This document shows, one piece after another, positions 33,022 to 46,300 of a DNA stretch of 64,000 bases. The stretch is from Siniperca chuatsi (Eukaryota; Chordata; Actinopteri; Centrarchiformes; Sinipercidae). Position 1 is the stretch's first letter. Every line of letters begins with the position of its first letter. Under the pieces are notes generated by a model that worked only from the letters and a program-made list of their open reading frames with translations, was not told the origin of the DNA and did no database searches. The stretch covers positions 1,042,001-1,106,000 of the forward strand of contig NC_058051.1 in the NCBI RefSeq assembly GCF_020085105.1, read 5' to 3'. A program made the position numbers and the translations under genes.

Positions 33022-34870
33022 ACTGAGCCGGATATGATTCCTTTCCTAAAATAACACAGTTACTCTGTAGTGGTTTTGTAGCAAAGATGGGAAAATGAAA
33101 ACCAAAGCGTTTCAAAGGAGTTGGCACCATCTTCTTTAGGCTGAGTGAAGCTCAATAAATAATAAGGATGCTTTGTAATGAAATGTCGAGATTTGAACGT
33201 TCCACTTGTTCCAAACACCTTGAGAAATAAAGAGAAATCAAAGATTTGAACACTTCCCGTTCGGACGATTGGGAAACAGAAGTTCTATGTTGCTTCAGCA
33301 CGTGTGCTGATGTAAGTGATTTCTACATACAGTGCACACTACCGATACGCCTCCACAGTTCTAAAGCAGCACAGTCATGGGTCAGTGTATACTTTGTACA
33401 ACTCTTGTATCAACTTAGGGATGCTTTATAATGAAGGCAGGTTTGAGTTAGTTGAGCGATAGCCGGTGTTATTACTATTGATAAGAAATCTCTATACAAG
33501 GCTGATTGGTATGCAAATATTATTAGTTTAGTTACAGATTAATGTGAGGACTTTATCTGTAAACACAGTGTGAAAGTTACTCTTAAGGGTTATAAAAAGT
33601 TATGGAAGGGAATTCCACAGGCCAACTTACGTATTCAGACCTGTCATTGCTCTTCTTCTCACAGTCCTGCTGTAATAAACTACTAAAACTACTCCTTGAA
33701 TGACAGGAAACAAGTTCTACTTCATTTTCACCCCTCTGTTTTCTACGACGTTGATGAAAAACCATCCCACGTGCCGTGCTAGGAGTGCATGCTACAGCAG
33801 CAGCAGGGTTAGCTGCTGTGCTATGCTAGCTCCCCCTGCTGACGTTTCATGGTCTCTCATCTGTTTTTGGAAGCACTGAAATGGTGGGAAAGTTAACACT
33901 TTTAGCTTTTTTGTTTGTTTGCTAAAAATCATTTGTGGAATCCAAAATGATAATAATAAATTCATGTTCACATTGGAAATGAACTTCAAAGAGAAATTGA
34001 GAATTTGCTTTTACTCTTTACGTCCACATGATGGATTTTTATGCACTGATTTAAATGTGTGCATGGTGACGCAGTGCGGATCTTAGTATCTATACAACAC
34101 ATTTTAGAACAAGTGACCCCAACACTGACTGAGATTCACACATTTGTATCTTGGGATGTGTAAGTCTTTGAGCATCTGTGGTATCTTTGTGGAATAAGGA
34201 TTGAGATGTTTTGTTATTATTAATCTACATAACATAAAGACATTTTAATAAACTCTTGAAATATATAATGTTATATTGGTCCAGCTCTCTGTCGTTTTAC
34301 AGTCTGCTGCCGTGTAAAAGCATTTTCCAAAGTCTTAACCCCAAATGATGCAGCTGAACTGTATTATGGATATTTACTTCAGTGAATACAGTTCAGCCCC
34401 CAGAGTAAACTGCACCACCCAGTGGAACAATACAACCAAGGAGACACTGTAGCTCTCAGCTCACTTTATTAAGACAGAAGTATTTCAGACATACGGTTGC
34501 ATGCTATTCAGGCCATGGTGAGAGAGCATTGTGCAAAGTAACACACAGAATATATTGCAAGTTCATTGTTACCCAGAACATCAGTTTTAATTTAGCTGTA
34601 GCACTTGCAGTTACATTGAATCCATGAATGAAACATTTGACACCATTTTTAAGATAATGCATGAGATGCTGTAGACACAGAGCAGGGGCGCAGTGATAAA
34701 CAGAATTTAGGAAAATGTGAACTGGATGCAACCTGGTGGATCTGAAGGTAGCAAGATTACTTTATGGAAGAAGAAGAATTCACCAAGTGCAAAGAGCTTT
34801 GTTAAGAACATTCCTGTCATCCAAACTGTGGCAGGGATTTTGTTCAATTCAGTTCAATTTACTGTATATA
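33022..34870. other. Spacer, unit B
   Basis: Collinear copy of 13.44-15.28 kb. No gene recognised. Confidence 0.55.
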
Positions 34871-35555
34871 GTTATATAGAGACACAAGATGTCGAGTTAG
34901 TAACATGCAGTGATGGGATAAAAATGCATAGAGATGGAGAGGGAGAGGAGGAGAGAGGAAAGAGGTGCATCATGGGAAGTCTCCCGGCAGTCTAGGCCTA
35001 CAGCAGCAGAACTAAGGGATGGTTCAGGACTCACCTGAGCCAGCTCTAACTATAAGCTTTATCACAGTGGAAAGTCTGAAGCCTGCTCTTAAATGTGGAG
35101 ATGGTGTCTGCCTCCCGAACCCAAACTGGGACCTGGTTCCACAGGAGAGGAGCTTGATACCTGAAGGCTCTGGCTCCCGGTCTACTTTTGGAGACTCTAG
35201 GATCCACAAGTAACCCTGCATCCTGGGAGCGCAGCGATCTAGTCGGGTAATAAGGAATTACGAGATCTTTAAGATCCGATGGTGCCAGACCGTTAAGAGC
35301 TTTGTAGGTGAGGAGAAGGATTTTAAATTCAGTTCTGGATTTCACAGGGAGCCAGTGCAGAGAAGCTAATATTGGATAAATATGATCTATTTTTCTAGTT
35401 CTTGTCGGTACGTGCCGCAGCGTTCTGGATCAGCTGGAGAGTCTTAAGGGACTTATAATAAGGAACTGCAATAGTCCAACCTAGAAGTAACAAATGCATG
35501 CATTAAGTTTTCTGCATCATTTTGAGACAGGATGTGCCTGATTTTTGCAACGTTT
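34870..35555 (-). mobile_element. L2-like LINE fragment (unit B)
   Basis: Copy of the 15.3-kb fragment. The reverse-transcriptase C-terminal block is open over 35345-35046 on the minus strand. Confidence 0.8.
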
Positions 35556-36900
35556 TATCAGGTTTGCTTCCCCCTCTCCGAGCCCCGCCTCTATTCTCTT
35601 CATCCAATCAGCAGCTCAGCAACTACTCATCCATGTCTGAGGCACATCTCAAGCTTTATCCTGTAATATTTCCCAAAATGATTTCCCTACATTACATCAT
35701 TTCCTATAATGAAATATTTTCCCTACATTAACTCACTTTCTAAAAAATTTATGGATTTAAAAAGTGGAGCATCAAATTAATTTGAAATTGATAATCAAAG
35801 CACACAAGGATATGCTATGCTTTAAGCCTGATTGAGTAATGGAAACATTGCACTAGAAATAGGCCTACAATATGCCCTCCTTTGCTAATATGAGTGGGGA
35901 TTCATATCATATATTATAATCCAACATTGACATTTGAAGTTTACTCCTTTTTGATGTTGTCCAAACTGGTCTGGTAGGCAGTGTCTGAAAATGATTACAT
36001 GTCTAAAATCGTCACATGACCTGAGGGAACGTGCTGTAATGGTTGCTTTTCTAGGAAAACTAACAAGGTTTGTACTGGGGATGTAAGCCTCTTTTAAACA
36101 GTGAAAAAACAAAGGGTCCTCATTAAAGAAACATCCTAACCCTGAAATTCTACCGTGTCTAGTTTTAGACAGCATTTAGGACTTTACAGACCAAGATTTT
36201 CTATCTGCATTTAGCTGTTTTACTATCTTACCTAAAGTCAGGATTCAGATATTACTGAAATAGCTAAAATCCAAAAATGCTAGTCTTAACTATAAAACAG
36301 CACAAACCTGTCTGTCAGTGGAGAGCATCATCTGTATTAATTAAAAGGTCATAATAATTTTCCCATCATATATTTATGCATCCCCCTTTTTTCAAAGATG
36401 CCAAATAGATACAGTTGGGCAGCAATAGTAGGCTAATGTCAATTTTAAATTTAAAATGATCATTATTTAGATAGATAGAATAGATTTAAAAAAAAAAGTC
36501 TGATTTCCACTTTATGTTTATTTATTTTTCATAGTGATTACTCTTAGATTTCCAGGTACACCACGTCAAATAAAAAAAGCAACATAGTACATTTCAGTGG
36601 GGGTGTTTACCACTCACAGCCACCGAATCATATGGCCAATGGCAGAACTGCACAGGTGTAAAATAGTCACTTTAATATGTTGTTTGTAAATCGTTTGCAA
36701 GTCAATGTTTTACTGCATTATGGAGTGCAGAGGGGTGTAAAGTAGAATAAACTTTGGATTTACTTCTGTATTGGCAAATTTTCCTGTCCTGAGATGAGAT
36801 AGGACAAGAAGTTAGGGTTTGTTCTGTAATGAGCCCCTTGGATAGTAAAATTCTGTTATTTTGCATTAAACCTAAAGGAAAAGCAATCCTCATGATACAT
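35556..36900. other. Spacer 3' of SecA-like gene B
   Basis: Collinear with 15.97-17.26 kb. No gene recognised. Confidence 0.5.
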
Positions 36901-36901
36901 A

Positions 36902-37016
36902 TTTGTTGGGTCTCTGTAAATAATATTATAAAGAGTACAGTCTAGACCTGCTCTGTAGGAAAAGTGCAACGAGATAACTTCTGTTATGAGTTGGCGCTAT
37001 ATAAATAAAACTGAAT
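36902..37016 (+). mobile_element. L2-like LINE 3' tail remnant (unit B)
   Basis: Same tail as 17.26-17.37 kb ('ttgttgggtctctgtaaata', 'ggcgctatataaataaaact'). Confidence 0.7.
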
Positions 37017-37332
37017 ATCCAGAGAGGTCTCTTGGTGATCATCAGGGAGGTGGAAGATCTCTGTAGTTTTCATGGTACTTGTTCACCAGTCATATTCTCA
37101 GGTGTCGGTTCACTGTAAAAAAGAACACAATATTGTGTTTCTTGCACTTCTGGGTCAATCACGTTCTACTTACTCCAGTGGCGGAGCCAATTGTTCCCTC
37201 ATCAGTTTGGGCCTCCTGCCATAGCCGGCAGGTACGGCACTATGAACATGTGGCTCTACTTCATGTAGCTCCCGTCCCTTTATTAACTATTCTAATACCA
37301 TAAACACTCATATATGCATGCTGAATATGTGC

Positions 37333-37338
37333 TTTATT
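37333..37338 (-). terminator. Poly(A) signal of SecA-like gene B
   Basis: AATAAA on the minus strand, 35 bp past the stop codon. Confidence 0.55.
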
Positions 37339-37372
37339 TTAGTATCATATTAAAAGTGATGTTACCTTTTCA

Positions 37373-40300
37373 TTATAGGAGGTTGGAGACTTGGTTCCTG
37401 TGTGGGTCGTTTTGATTATTGTAGCCCTCGTTGTTGATCCATGTAGTAATGTTGGTAAGATCGGTATCTGTCATGACTCCCTTGCCTTGAAACAGGTTGA
37501 ACCATGTCTTTACCATCCCTGTACTGTGTTGCTGAAAACTCTTTTCAAAAATGGCAAGCCTGGTTTTACTTATCTCGCTGTTCTGAAAGTTGTTGAAGTT
37601 CTTGGTGCTATTCAACTTGGATCTCACATTTGCACCAAGGATCATCAGTTTGAAAGTGCCCACAACATCATCTGTGCTTATGGCGGTAGCTAAGCATGTT
37701 CTGAAGGCTTTTGATTTTGTACTGGGAAACTCACGATGTATTTCTGCAGGCACATAAACAGTTGGAAGTTCAAGGCCATGATTTTTGCGCACATCAGGAA
37801 TCAGGTTGTTATCTAGAGGTGATGAGTTTGTTGCCACTTCAAGCATGGCTTCTGCTAATCTGCTATTCTGGTTCAGTTTTCTAGCTTCCAATATACTATG
37901 AACCGGTGGCTGGTGATCTGCATTGATGAACTGTCCAGTTCCAGGATTATTTGTTGCATATTTTTTCCAGTTTTTGTAATATTCGATTTTTCCAACTTCT
38001 TTCTTAAGTAACGTTTTCTTTTCTTTTATGATTTTTTTTGGTACAGCTCCCTCTGCCATGTACCAGTCCCCTCCTCTGATTGCTTCAGTCCAATCTTTGC
38101 GTTTGACGAAAGAATTCCATTGGCCTGGGTGTCTGAGGAGAGTGTCGGCCTCCACAGATCGGAGGCGGTCTGCTTCCAAAGCGATTGCTTCCTCACTGGC
38201 CTCTGGTTTCATGCCTCTTGCCAAAGCATGAAACAGGCAGCTCTTGCCCTCGTTGACTATGCTCACTGGCTGGTTATTGATGGACACATCGTAATGGCCG
38301 TCTGGGTATTGGGCACTCTTTGGTCTGTAGATCAGTGTCACAGTTTGACTGGTGGGTTTAGTGCCTGGGCTCAACTCCTGCATTTTGGTAAGTCTGCCAT
38401 GGCTGTCCTCTGTTAGGATGACAACCTTAGTGCCAGTGGTTTCTGACAGGACTCTGATATCAAGAACGGTTCCTGCAGTCATGGGGTTCCTGATCTTTTC
38501 AGCATGTGACTGTGAGTGTTTACCTGCCTCTCCTGCAACTTTATGTTTAGACTTTGGCATGTATGCGATGTACCTGTTGTTCTGTCCAGCTCTGAGTTTT
38601 TCTTCTGTTCTGTCAGTCTTTAAGCCAGTTCTTACATAATGGCCAATGACGCCATTTACTTGGCCTTGAAGACGAGAAACAATGTGACTGGAGAACTTCT
38701 GGTGGAACACTTCTACCAAAACGTCAGCCAATGTTGCACTGATGGTGTCGGCTAAATCCTGCTTGAGTTTCTTCAGCATCTCAGTGTCTGAAGCAGACAG
38801 CTCATTTACCTTCACTTTCTCTGAAAACCCATTTTCCTTTTTAAATATATTCAGCTGTTCATGAAGGTTTGAGAAAAACCTGTCGGAGAGGCTGTTCACT
38901 GCACTGATGGCGTCTCCTGCCAGTGTTGCCATGTGAACAGTTTGGATGGCAGTCAGAATTACAGTTGCTTTTCCTTTGGCCTCGGCTTTAACTTTGTTAA
39001 TCACTGTGGACAAGGACGAGTTAATCTTTTTCTGCCAGCTGAGGTCTGCATAGAATGGCTTTACTGCAGTGTTGCTTAACTTTCTGAAAATGGCCAGCAG
39101 TTCACTCTTTCTGTTCTCATCCTCCAGGAGATCATGAAGTTGCTTTTTATCCTCAAGGTGTGAGAGGATAATGGAGTCTACTAACGTAGCCAAGGGCTCT
39201 TTTTCTATTTTGGATTTCACGTCGTCAACAATTCCCTTTTCCAGCTTATTTTTGATGCCGTTTAGTGTTTGTGTCAGTATTTCCTCTTCTGCCTTCCCCA
39301 ATCCATAGGTAATGATTTCCTCTACCATTATTTTAGCAGTGTGTTTTACTGCATTCTTCATATTTGTCTTTGCGACAACACTTAAACCATCTTTAACCTG
39401 TCTGGAGAGAAACTTTGGCATATACTTCAGTTGTTTGCCGAATCTCAACATTTTTGAAGCTTTAAAGCCCTTTGCAATCAGCTTTCCAACCCCAAACCCA
39501 ATGAGAGATACGCCTATAGAAATGGCTTTTTCTGTAGCCCATGCTTTCCAGCTGAATTCTCCTGTCACCATGGACTCTATGCCATAGATGCAGTCTGATA
39601 TTCCTTCAGTGATGAGTCCCATGCCGACTTGAGCCAATGTACCAAATGTAAATGCAGTGAGCAGTGCTCCTCCAATAATCTGTAAAACTCCAAGACTGAA
39701 TACCAGCAGAGCTTCCCATGGGAAACGAGGCTCCTCTTCCACAGAAAATACATATTTCAATCCTTGACTGTAGAGGTGGTAGGCTTCCACTTGGAGATCT
39801 TCGTCAGCACTCGACACCAGGGAGAAAATTGGTAATTTTTTTACCCTTGCATCCCTCCCTCTTTCTTTTATTTCATCCAGCTTTTGGATGGCCTCACTAA
39901 TGTTTTTGTCAAAGTACCCCAACATGCTGCACTTGGTTGTTAACTGTTTTTCAAGGCTGGTTGGGTTACTGTTGGCTGAGTCTGCAGAGGACATCTTTAC
40001 AAACTGCAGACAGACCATGGATTCCTCACTGAGATACTTCAGAGACTCCTGTGCCTTCGTTAGATCATCTCTGGCCTGAGTGAGGTAATCTGCATTTTGC
40101 TGCTTTATAGTGCAGTACGCATGACTGTAAAAAGCTATGGCTGCCCAACTTGCATCTTGCTTCATGGCTTTTTCAAATAGCCTGGCGCTGACGTCCCATT
40201 GTTTTTCACTCAGTGCGATATTTCCAAACTTGATGTAGTGATAAATGCTAGAACACGGTGAAGTCTGACTTTGAGACTGACTTCTTGCCAATGACAAATC

Positions 40301-43300
40301 AGCTTTCAAACTCTTTTGCAATTCATTTCTCTTCAACTGTTCAATTTCTTCTGATTTAGTTTGCAACCATATCCCCCAGAACTCATTCATGATGGCAACA
40401 ACAGCTCTTTTGTCATCTCCATCTGTGTTCTTATGAATATCTTGAAGAGTTCTGACGTACTCTGAAAAAAGGTCCTCCCGCAGTTTCAACTCTGTGACAT
40501 CGTTCATCATGTGATTTATCATTTCTGCTGCCAGTCTATCCCTTGTGCTCTTAGCTTCCTCCAGAGAAGACGCTGTCCTGAAAGACTGCTGCAGGTGTTC
40601 AGTGGTCATGATTATTTGAGCAGATCCAGGTTTACCTTTGCGTGCGGTTCGACCAAAAGCCTGGAGTTCCACTCTTGTGTTCCCAGAAAGGAAGGAGAGG
40701 ATCACAAATAATCCTCCATTGTTGTTCACCTGTTTAGACACTTTTATGTCTGTGCCACGCCCGGCAAGGTTTGTGGCGACAATGACATCACCAGGAAGCA
40801 GTTCCTTATCTATTTTGTTCAAACTGTCTGTGTCGCTGCGGCAGTAGAGAATGATTTCACCTGGGATACTGCCTTTCAGCTCTTCGTAGATCTCTTTAGC
40901 TTTGTTGATGGTTTCACAGATCACCAGGGCTGCTCTTCCATCTCTGTATGAATTTGGGGAAATCTGAGCCATAACCACACGTTTTAGTTCAGATTTCCAC
41001 TCTTCAGCTGAGGTCTTCAGAGTACCTTGGACCTCAAATAACTTCTTCCTGTTGAATGTTGGCATTTTGCAGGCAGAGAGATTTGGATATAGGTCCTGCA
41101 AAACCAGCATGTCTGTGTTGCTCCCAAGTGTCCCCGTTGTTCCATATATTTTCCCATGGTACTTTTCAAAAAAGGAGATGTTAGAAACGTAGTTTGTCAC
41201 TACTGAAATTGTGCTCAGTTTGATTTTGTGTTTAATCTCAACAAACTGCTGCAGACCATCACCCCATTTCTTATTCAGTTCCACAATACCAGTTGATCTG
41301 AAATCCACTGGACAGACGTTGTCGTTTTCTACAACATATTCACGTCCTTGCTTCAGTTGCATTGCCAGAAAGGCATTCTGAACCCACACTGACACTTTCT
41401 TCTCCACCAGATTCTTCAAGAATCCAGGAATGCTGATTTTGTCTTCATTGTTTGTACATGGGGTGTACTGAATCTTCTCTGAGATCATTTCTGCAAGGGG
41501 CTTGATGAGAATTTCTTCTGAGTCATAGAGAGAACAACACAAGCCTTCCTCCAAGACAAGAAATGTAAGCTCTGAAATGTCCTGGTTGTTGTACAGGCTG
41601 CGCTTTCTAAGACGGAGCAATCCCGTGTCGTCTAAAGTGTAAACAGTAAAACCATAGGGGACAGAGTGTTCAAATTCTTGGAAAAAATCTACCACAGCAT
41701 CCTGACTCACAGTTTTCAGTTTCCTAAGAAGTTCATCCATTTCACTTTTGAAGAGATCCTCTGTAAATCCTTTTGGCACAGTGTTGGATTCTTCAGCGAT
41801 GCGTAAAATGTCCATTGGATCATTAATATCAGTTTCCTCTGTGTCTATTGAGTCAAAGATGGCCTTGAAGAATGAAACAGGAGGAGCCTGTACAAATGTC
41901 TGGTGTCCTGCAGACAGGAAGCCATACTGGCTGACGTGGCCCCAGATCATGGCCAGAATAATGTTCAGGTGCTGCATGGAGACCATGGGACTGGACAGGT
42001 AGGTCAGCTGCACTCCCTGATCCAGTAGCAGTGAGTCCACTTCATCGATTATGATGCACTGATAGCTGCGATCAGGCCTCACATCCTTCATTTCAAATAT
42101 CTGGCGAAGGTGATCTGCAGCGAAGGCTTCGATAGTTCCATAGACCACATCCTTCTGGTAGCATTTTTTTCGATCTTCATCTTCGGTTTTATTTGTGTTT
42201 GTGTCAGCTGTCACACCAAAGTACTTGTAGAAGTTGGTCCATTCTTCTGCATCTCTTTGACATAACACAGAAGAGCTGGACACCACATCTACTTTTTCAC
42301 CCCGAAGCGCACGCAGCACTGCAAACATTGCTATGACGCAAGACTTCCCTTCTCCAGTGCCCATCTCCAGGAGCTTCCCAGTGTCAGACAAGGCCAAGAG
42401 GCACCAGCTGATCATCTGAGTGGCTCTGGGCCACCACTTCCCTTCAAAGTTGTGCCGGTGCGCAGCATTGCATAAGACTGCCAGGAACTCCTGAAGGTCT
42501 TCTGTGTCCGTGCTGTGACTCAGATTCCTAGCTCGCTGTACATCTGTGTGGTTTATAATTTCCCCGGTTTTGATCAGGTTTGTTACATGAGTTACTATAC
42601 TGTATGATTTACTCAGTGTTTGTTCATCAATGTCTTTCATCTGCCGTATTTCGTCAAAAAGAGTGTCAATGCTTTTTATTTTCTCGTCTCTGAGGCTCTT
42701 TTCTAAATGCTGGATCAGTTTCTCAGTTCTAGATGAATCTAAGAGCTTAAGGAGAGATTGGTTGTTCTCATCTGTCCACTTGGAAGACACCTGATATGTT
42801 GCCATTAAATGTAAGATCTTCATGATGGAAATACAGTCTTCATCATGATGGTGGTCAGTCAGTGCTCCAAGGAGGTTTAAGACCTCTACGGGTGACCAGA
42901 GTCTTTGTGCTCCAAGATTTGAAACCATCTGCAAGAGTTCCTTGGCTTGTGCTTTTGAGGCTTGGAAATGCTCCACACAGGCAAATAAAATCTCCAAACA
43001 CCATTTGCTGGCTGGAGATGTCCCGTTTTTCTCACTTTCTGTTTCTTCAGTAACCACTCTCAGGAGATTCTCAAGAAAGGTCAGAACAAAGACCTCATCA
43101 GAAGCCAATCCCTTTCCAGTAATTCTTTTTGAGATGGTTATGATTTTATTGTCAGTGTTTGTGTCTTTGTTTAGGTTGGTGTGGAGCACCTGAAAAAGAG
43201 CCTTAATAAACCTGTTCCTCAGTTCCAAATCTTCACTGTGAAGTTTACCCATGAGGCTTTGCAGGACCTCTGCAGCAAACACCAGGGGTTCATTGTCCTT

Positions 43301-46300
43301 GAGCCTTGAAAGTTGCAGATTATGGCAAGAACTGAGACTTTGTTCTTCAATGATAAATCCACGACTAAGCTGAGGGTTCCCTGTTTCCATCACCTCTATG
43401 CCGTACTGAAAGTAATCAGAGACAAAGTCATTGATGGTACCATACACAATGTCCGCTTCATAGACATCCCTGTATGATGCATTCGTTTTCTTCAAGTTTG
43501 TGTTGACAGAAATTCCAAGGTGTTTGTAGAAGTCAGACCACTCCTTAGTTCGCTCCTCTGCGTGAACGTCAGAGCTCAGCACAATGTCCAGTTTGTTTCC
43601 CATGCAGACTTGTGCGGCTGCAAACATGGCTGTGACACATGAGTCTTCTTCCACACCAACCAGTTGTAGCGCTCCACTCTTCTCAGTCAGCACCAATGCA
43701 CACCACCGCAGCATCTGCCTCCCTGTGGGCCACCAGCCTTTTGTGTCAAAAACTGCTTTGCAGAGCTGAGACAGAGAGTTCTGTATGTCGTCTGCATTCA
43801 AGGTTACACATTTAAAGGAATCTTTCACAAATGGTGCATCTTTTGGTGCATTTTCTGAATATTGCCGGACGCCACTGGTAATGTTTTTTATCATATCAAT
43901 CACAGAATCATCCAAATTCCATAACATCTTTAATTCTGCTAGAGCTGCAACTAGACTGCTCTCATCTTCCCTTCTGACAGTCTTTTGGAAATCCTGATGA
44001 AATCTCTCAGGGCCAGCAAAGTCAAGAGCACGGATGAGAGAGCGTCCGGACTCATCCGTCCACTCAGGCGATATGTCGTACACTTGTACCAACGTAAGGA
44101 CTTCAGTTATTGAAACGTCCTCTGCATATTTCTGTGACAGTGCTTTGAGCAGAGTCACCGCCTCCGTTGGGGTCCAATGGTTTGTTTGCACAAGTCTGAG
44201 GAGCATTTCAGTGGATTCTGAATGGGTTTCTTTGCCATTTAGTTGTGTGAGTGTGGATAAGAGAAGCTTCAAGCACTGCATTTCCATCTTTAAAATGAAC
44301 ACAGTGGCTCTTTCAACTGCATTCTGCAGTGATGATGTGAGGGTGCTCAGGAATTCTATAAGAAAGAGCTGCTCAGTAGAAAGCTCGCGTTCAGCCCATT
44401 GTTTGGCTATGACGACTGCGTCAGTATCAGAGCTGCCGTAGTCAGTGAAAAAGTGCATCAGGTTCACGTACAGGGCTTGAGTCAGCAGGAAACTCTCAAA
44501 AACATCACATGCTGATTGGCTGATGGACTCCACCAGGGACTGCACACGACTGGAGAAGCTTTGTAGTGAAACTCCCTCGGATATCTCCAGAGACAAGGCA
44601 CACAGCTCTGTGATGAACACCTGAGTGTGCTGCAGAGTGCTGAGGGATGGGGGAGCACTAATCCATTCATCAAACAGAAGTTTGTCCAGGACTGACACGA
44701 TCTTCCCCAGCTGATCAGCTGTCAGCTGAGTGAGACTGAGATCTGGAACTGGGAAACTGCATTTCAAAGAGAGGATTTCTAGAAGCTCATCACTGCCTGA
44801 TTCATAGTTAGTCTCAAACTCACCCAGATGCCATATTTGAACGTCTCGCTTGGACTCATATTCTTCTGAAATGTCGCTGCTCAGTTGTTTCTCCTGCTGC
44901 TCGTTGGCTCGTTGGTGGGATTCTTGAAGTCTTTGATTCAGTTCTTCTTGTCTCTTCTTCTCTTCAGACTCTCTTGCTCTTTGCTGTTCTTTCATCTGTC
45001 TCTCCTCTTCTCTTCTCTTCTCCTCCTCTCTCCTCTGCCTCTCCTCCTCTCTCCTCTGTCTCTCCTCTTCTCTTCTCTTCTCCTCCTCTCTCCTCTGTCT
45101 CTCCTCTTCTCTTCTCTTCTCCTCCTCTCTCCTCTGCCTCTCCTCCTCTCTCCTCTGTCTCTCCCTCTCTCTCTTCTCTTCTCCTCTTCTCTCCTTTGTC
45201 TCTCCTCCTCTCTCTCTCTCTCTCTCCTCTCTCCTCTGTCTCTCCTCCTCTCTTCTCTTCTCCTCCTCTCTTCTCTTCTCCTCTCTCTCTCTCTGTCTCT
45301 CCTCTTCTCTCTCTCTTCTCCTCCTCTCTTCTCTCTCTCTCTCTCTCTCTGTCTCTCCTCTTCTCTTCTCTTCTCCTCCTCTCTCCTCTGTCTCTCCTCT
45401 TCTCTTCTCTTCTCCTCCTCTCTCCTCTGTCTCTCCTCTTCTCTTCTCTTCTCCTCTTCTCTCCTTTGTCTCTCCTCCTCTCTTCTCTTCTCCTCCTCTC
45501 TTCTCTTCTCCTCCTCTCTCCTCTGTCTCTCCTCCTCTCTTCTCTTCTCCTCCTCTCTTCTCTTCTCCTCCTCTCTCCTCTGTCTCTCCTCTTCTCTTCT
45601 CTTCTCCTCCTCTCTTCTCTTCTCCTCCTCTCTCCTCTGTCTCTCCTCTTCTCTTCTCTTCTCCTCCTCTCTCCTCTGTCTCTCCTCTTCTCTTCTCTTC
45701 TCCTCCTCTCTCCTCTGTCTCTCCTCTTCTCTTCTCTTCTCCTCCTCTCTCCTCTGTCTCTCCTCCTCTCTTCTCTTCTCCTCCTCTCTCCTCTGTCTCT
45801 CTACTTCCCTTCTCTTCTCCTCCTCTCTTCTCCTCTTCTCCTCCTCTCTCCTCTGTCTCTCCTCCTCTCTTCTCTTCTCCTCCTCTCTCCTCTGTCTCTC
45901 CTCCTCTCTTCTCCTCTTCTCCTCCTCTCTCCTCTGTCTCTCCTCCTCTCTTCTCTTCTCCTCCTCTCTCCTCTGTCTCTCCTCCTCTCTTCTCCTCTTC
46001 TCCTCCTCTCTCCTCTGTCTCTCCTCCTCTTCTCTTCTCTTCTCCTCCTCTCTCTCCTCTCTCTCTCCTCCTCTCTCTCTCTCCTCCTCTCTCTCTCCTC
46101 TCTCTCTCTGTCTCCTCCTCCTCTCTTCTCTTCTCCTCCTCTCTCCTCTGTCTCTCTACTTCCCTTCTCTTCTCCTCCTCTCTCCTCTGTCTCTCCTCCT
46201 CTCTCCTCTGTCTCTCCTCCTCTCTCCTCTTCTCCTCCTCTCTCCTCTGTCTCTCCTCCTCTCTCCTCTGTCTCTCCTTCTCTCTTCTCCTCTTCTCCTC

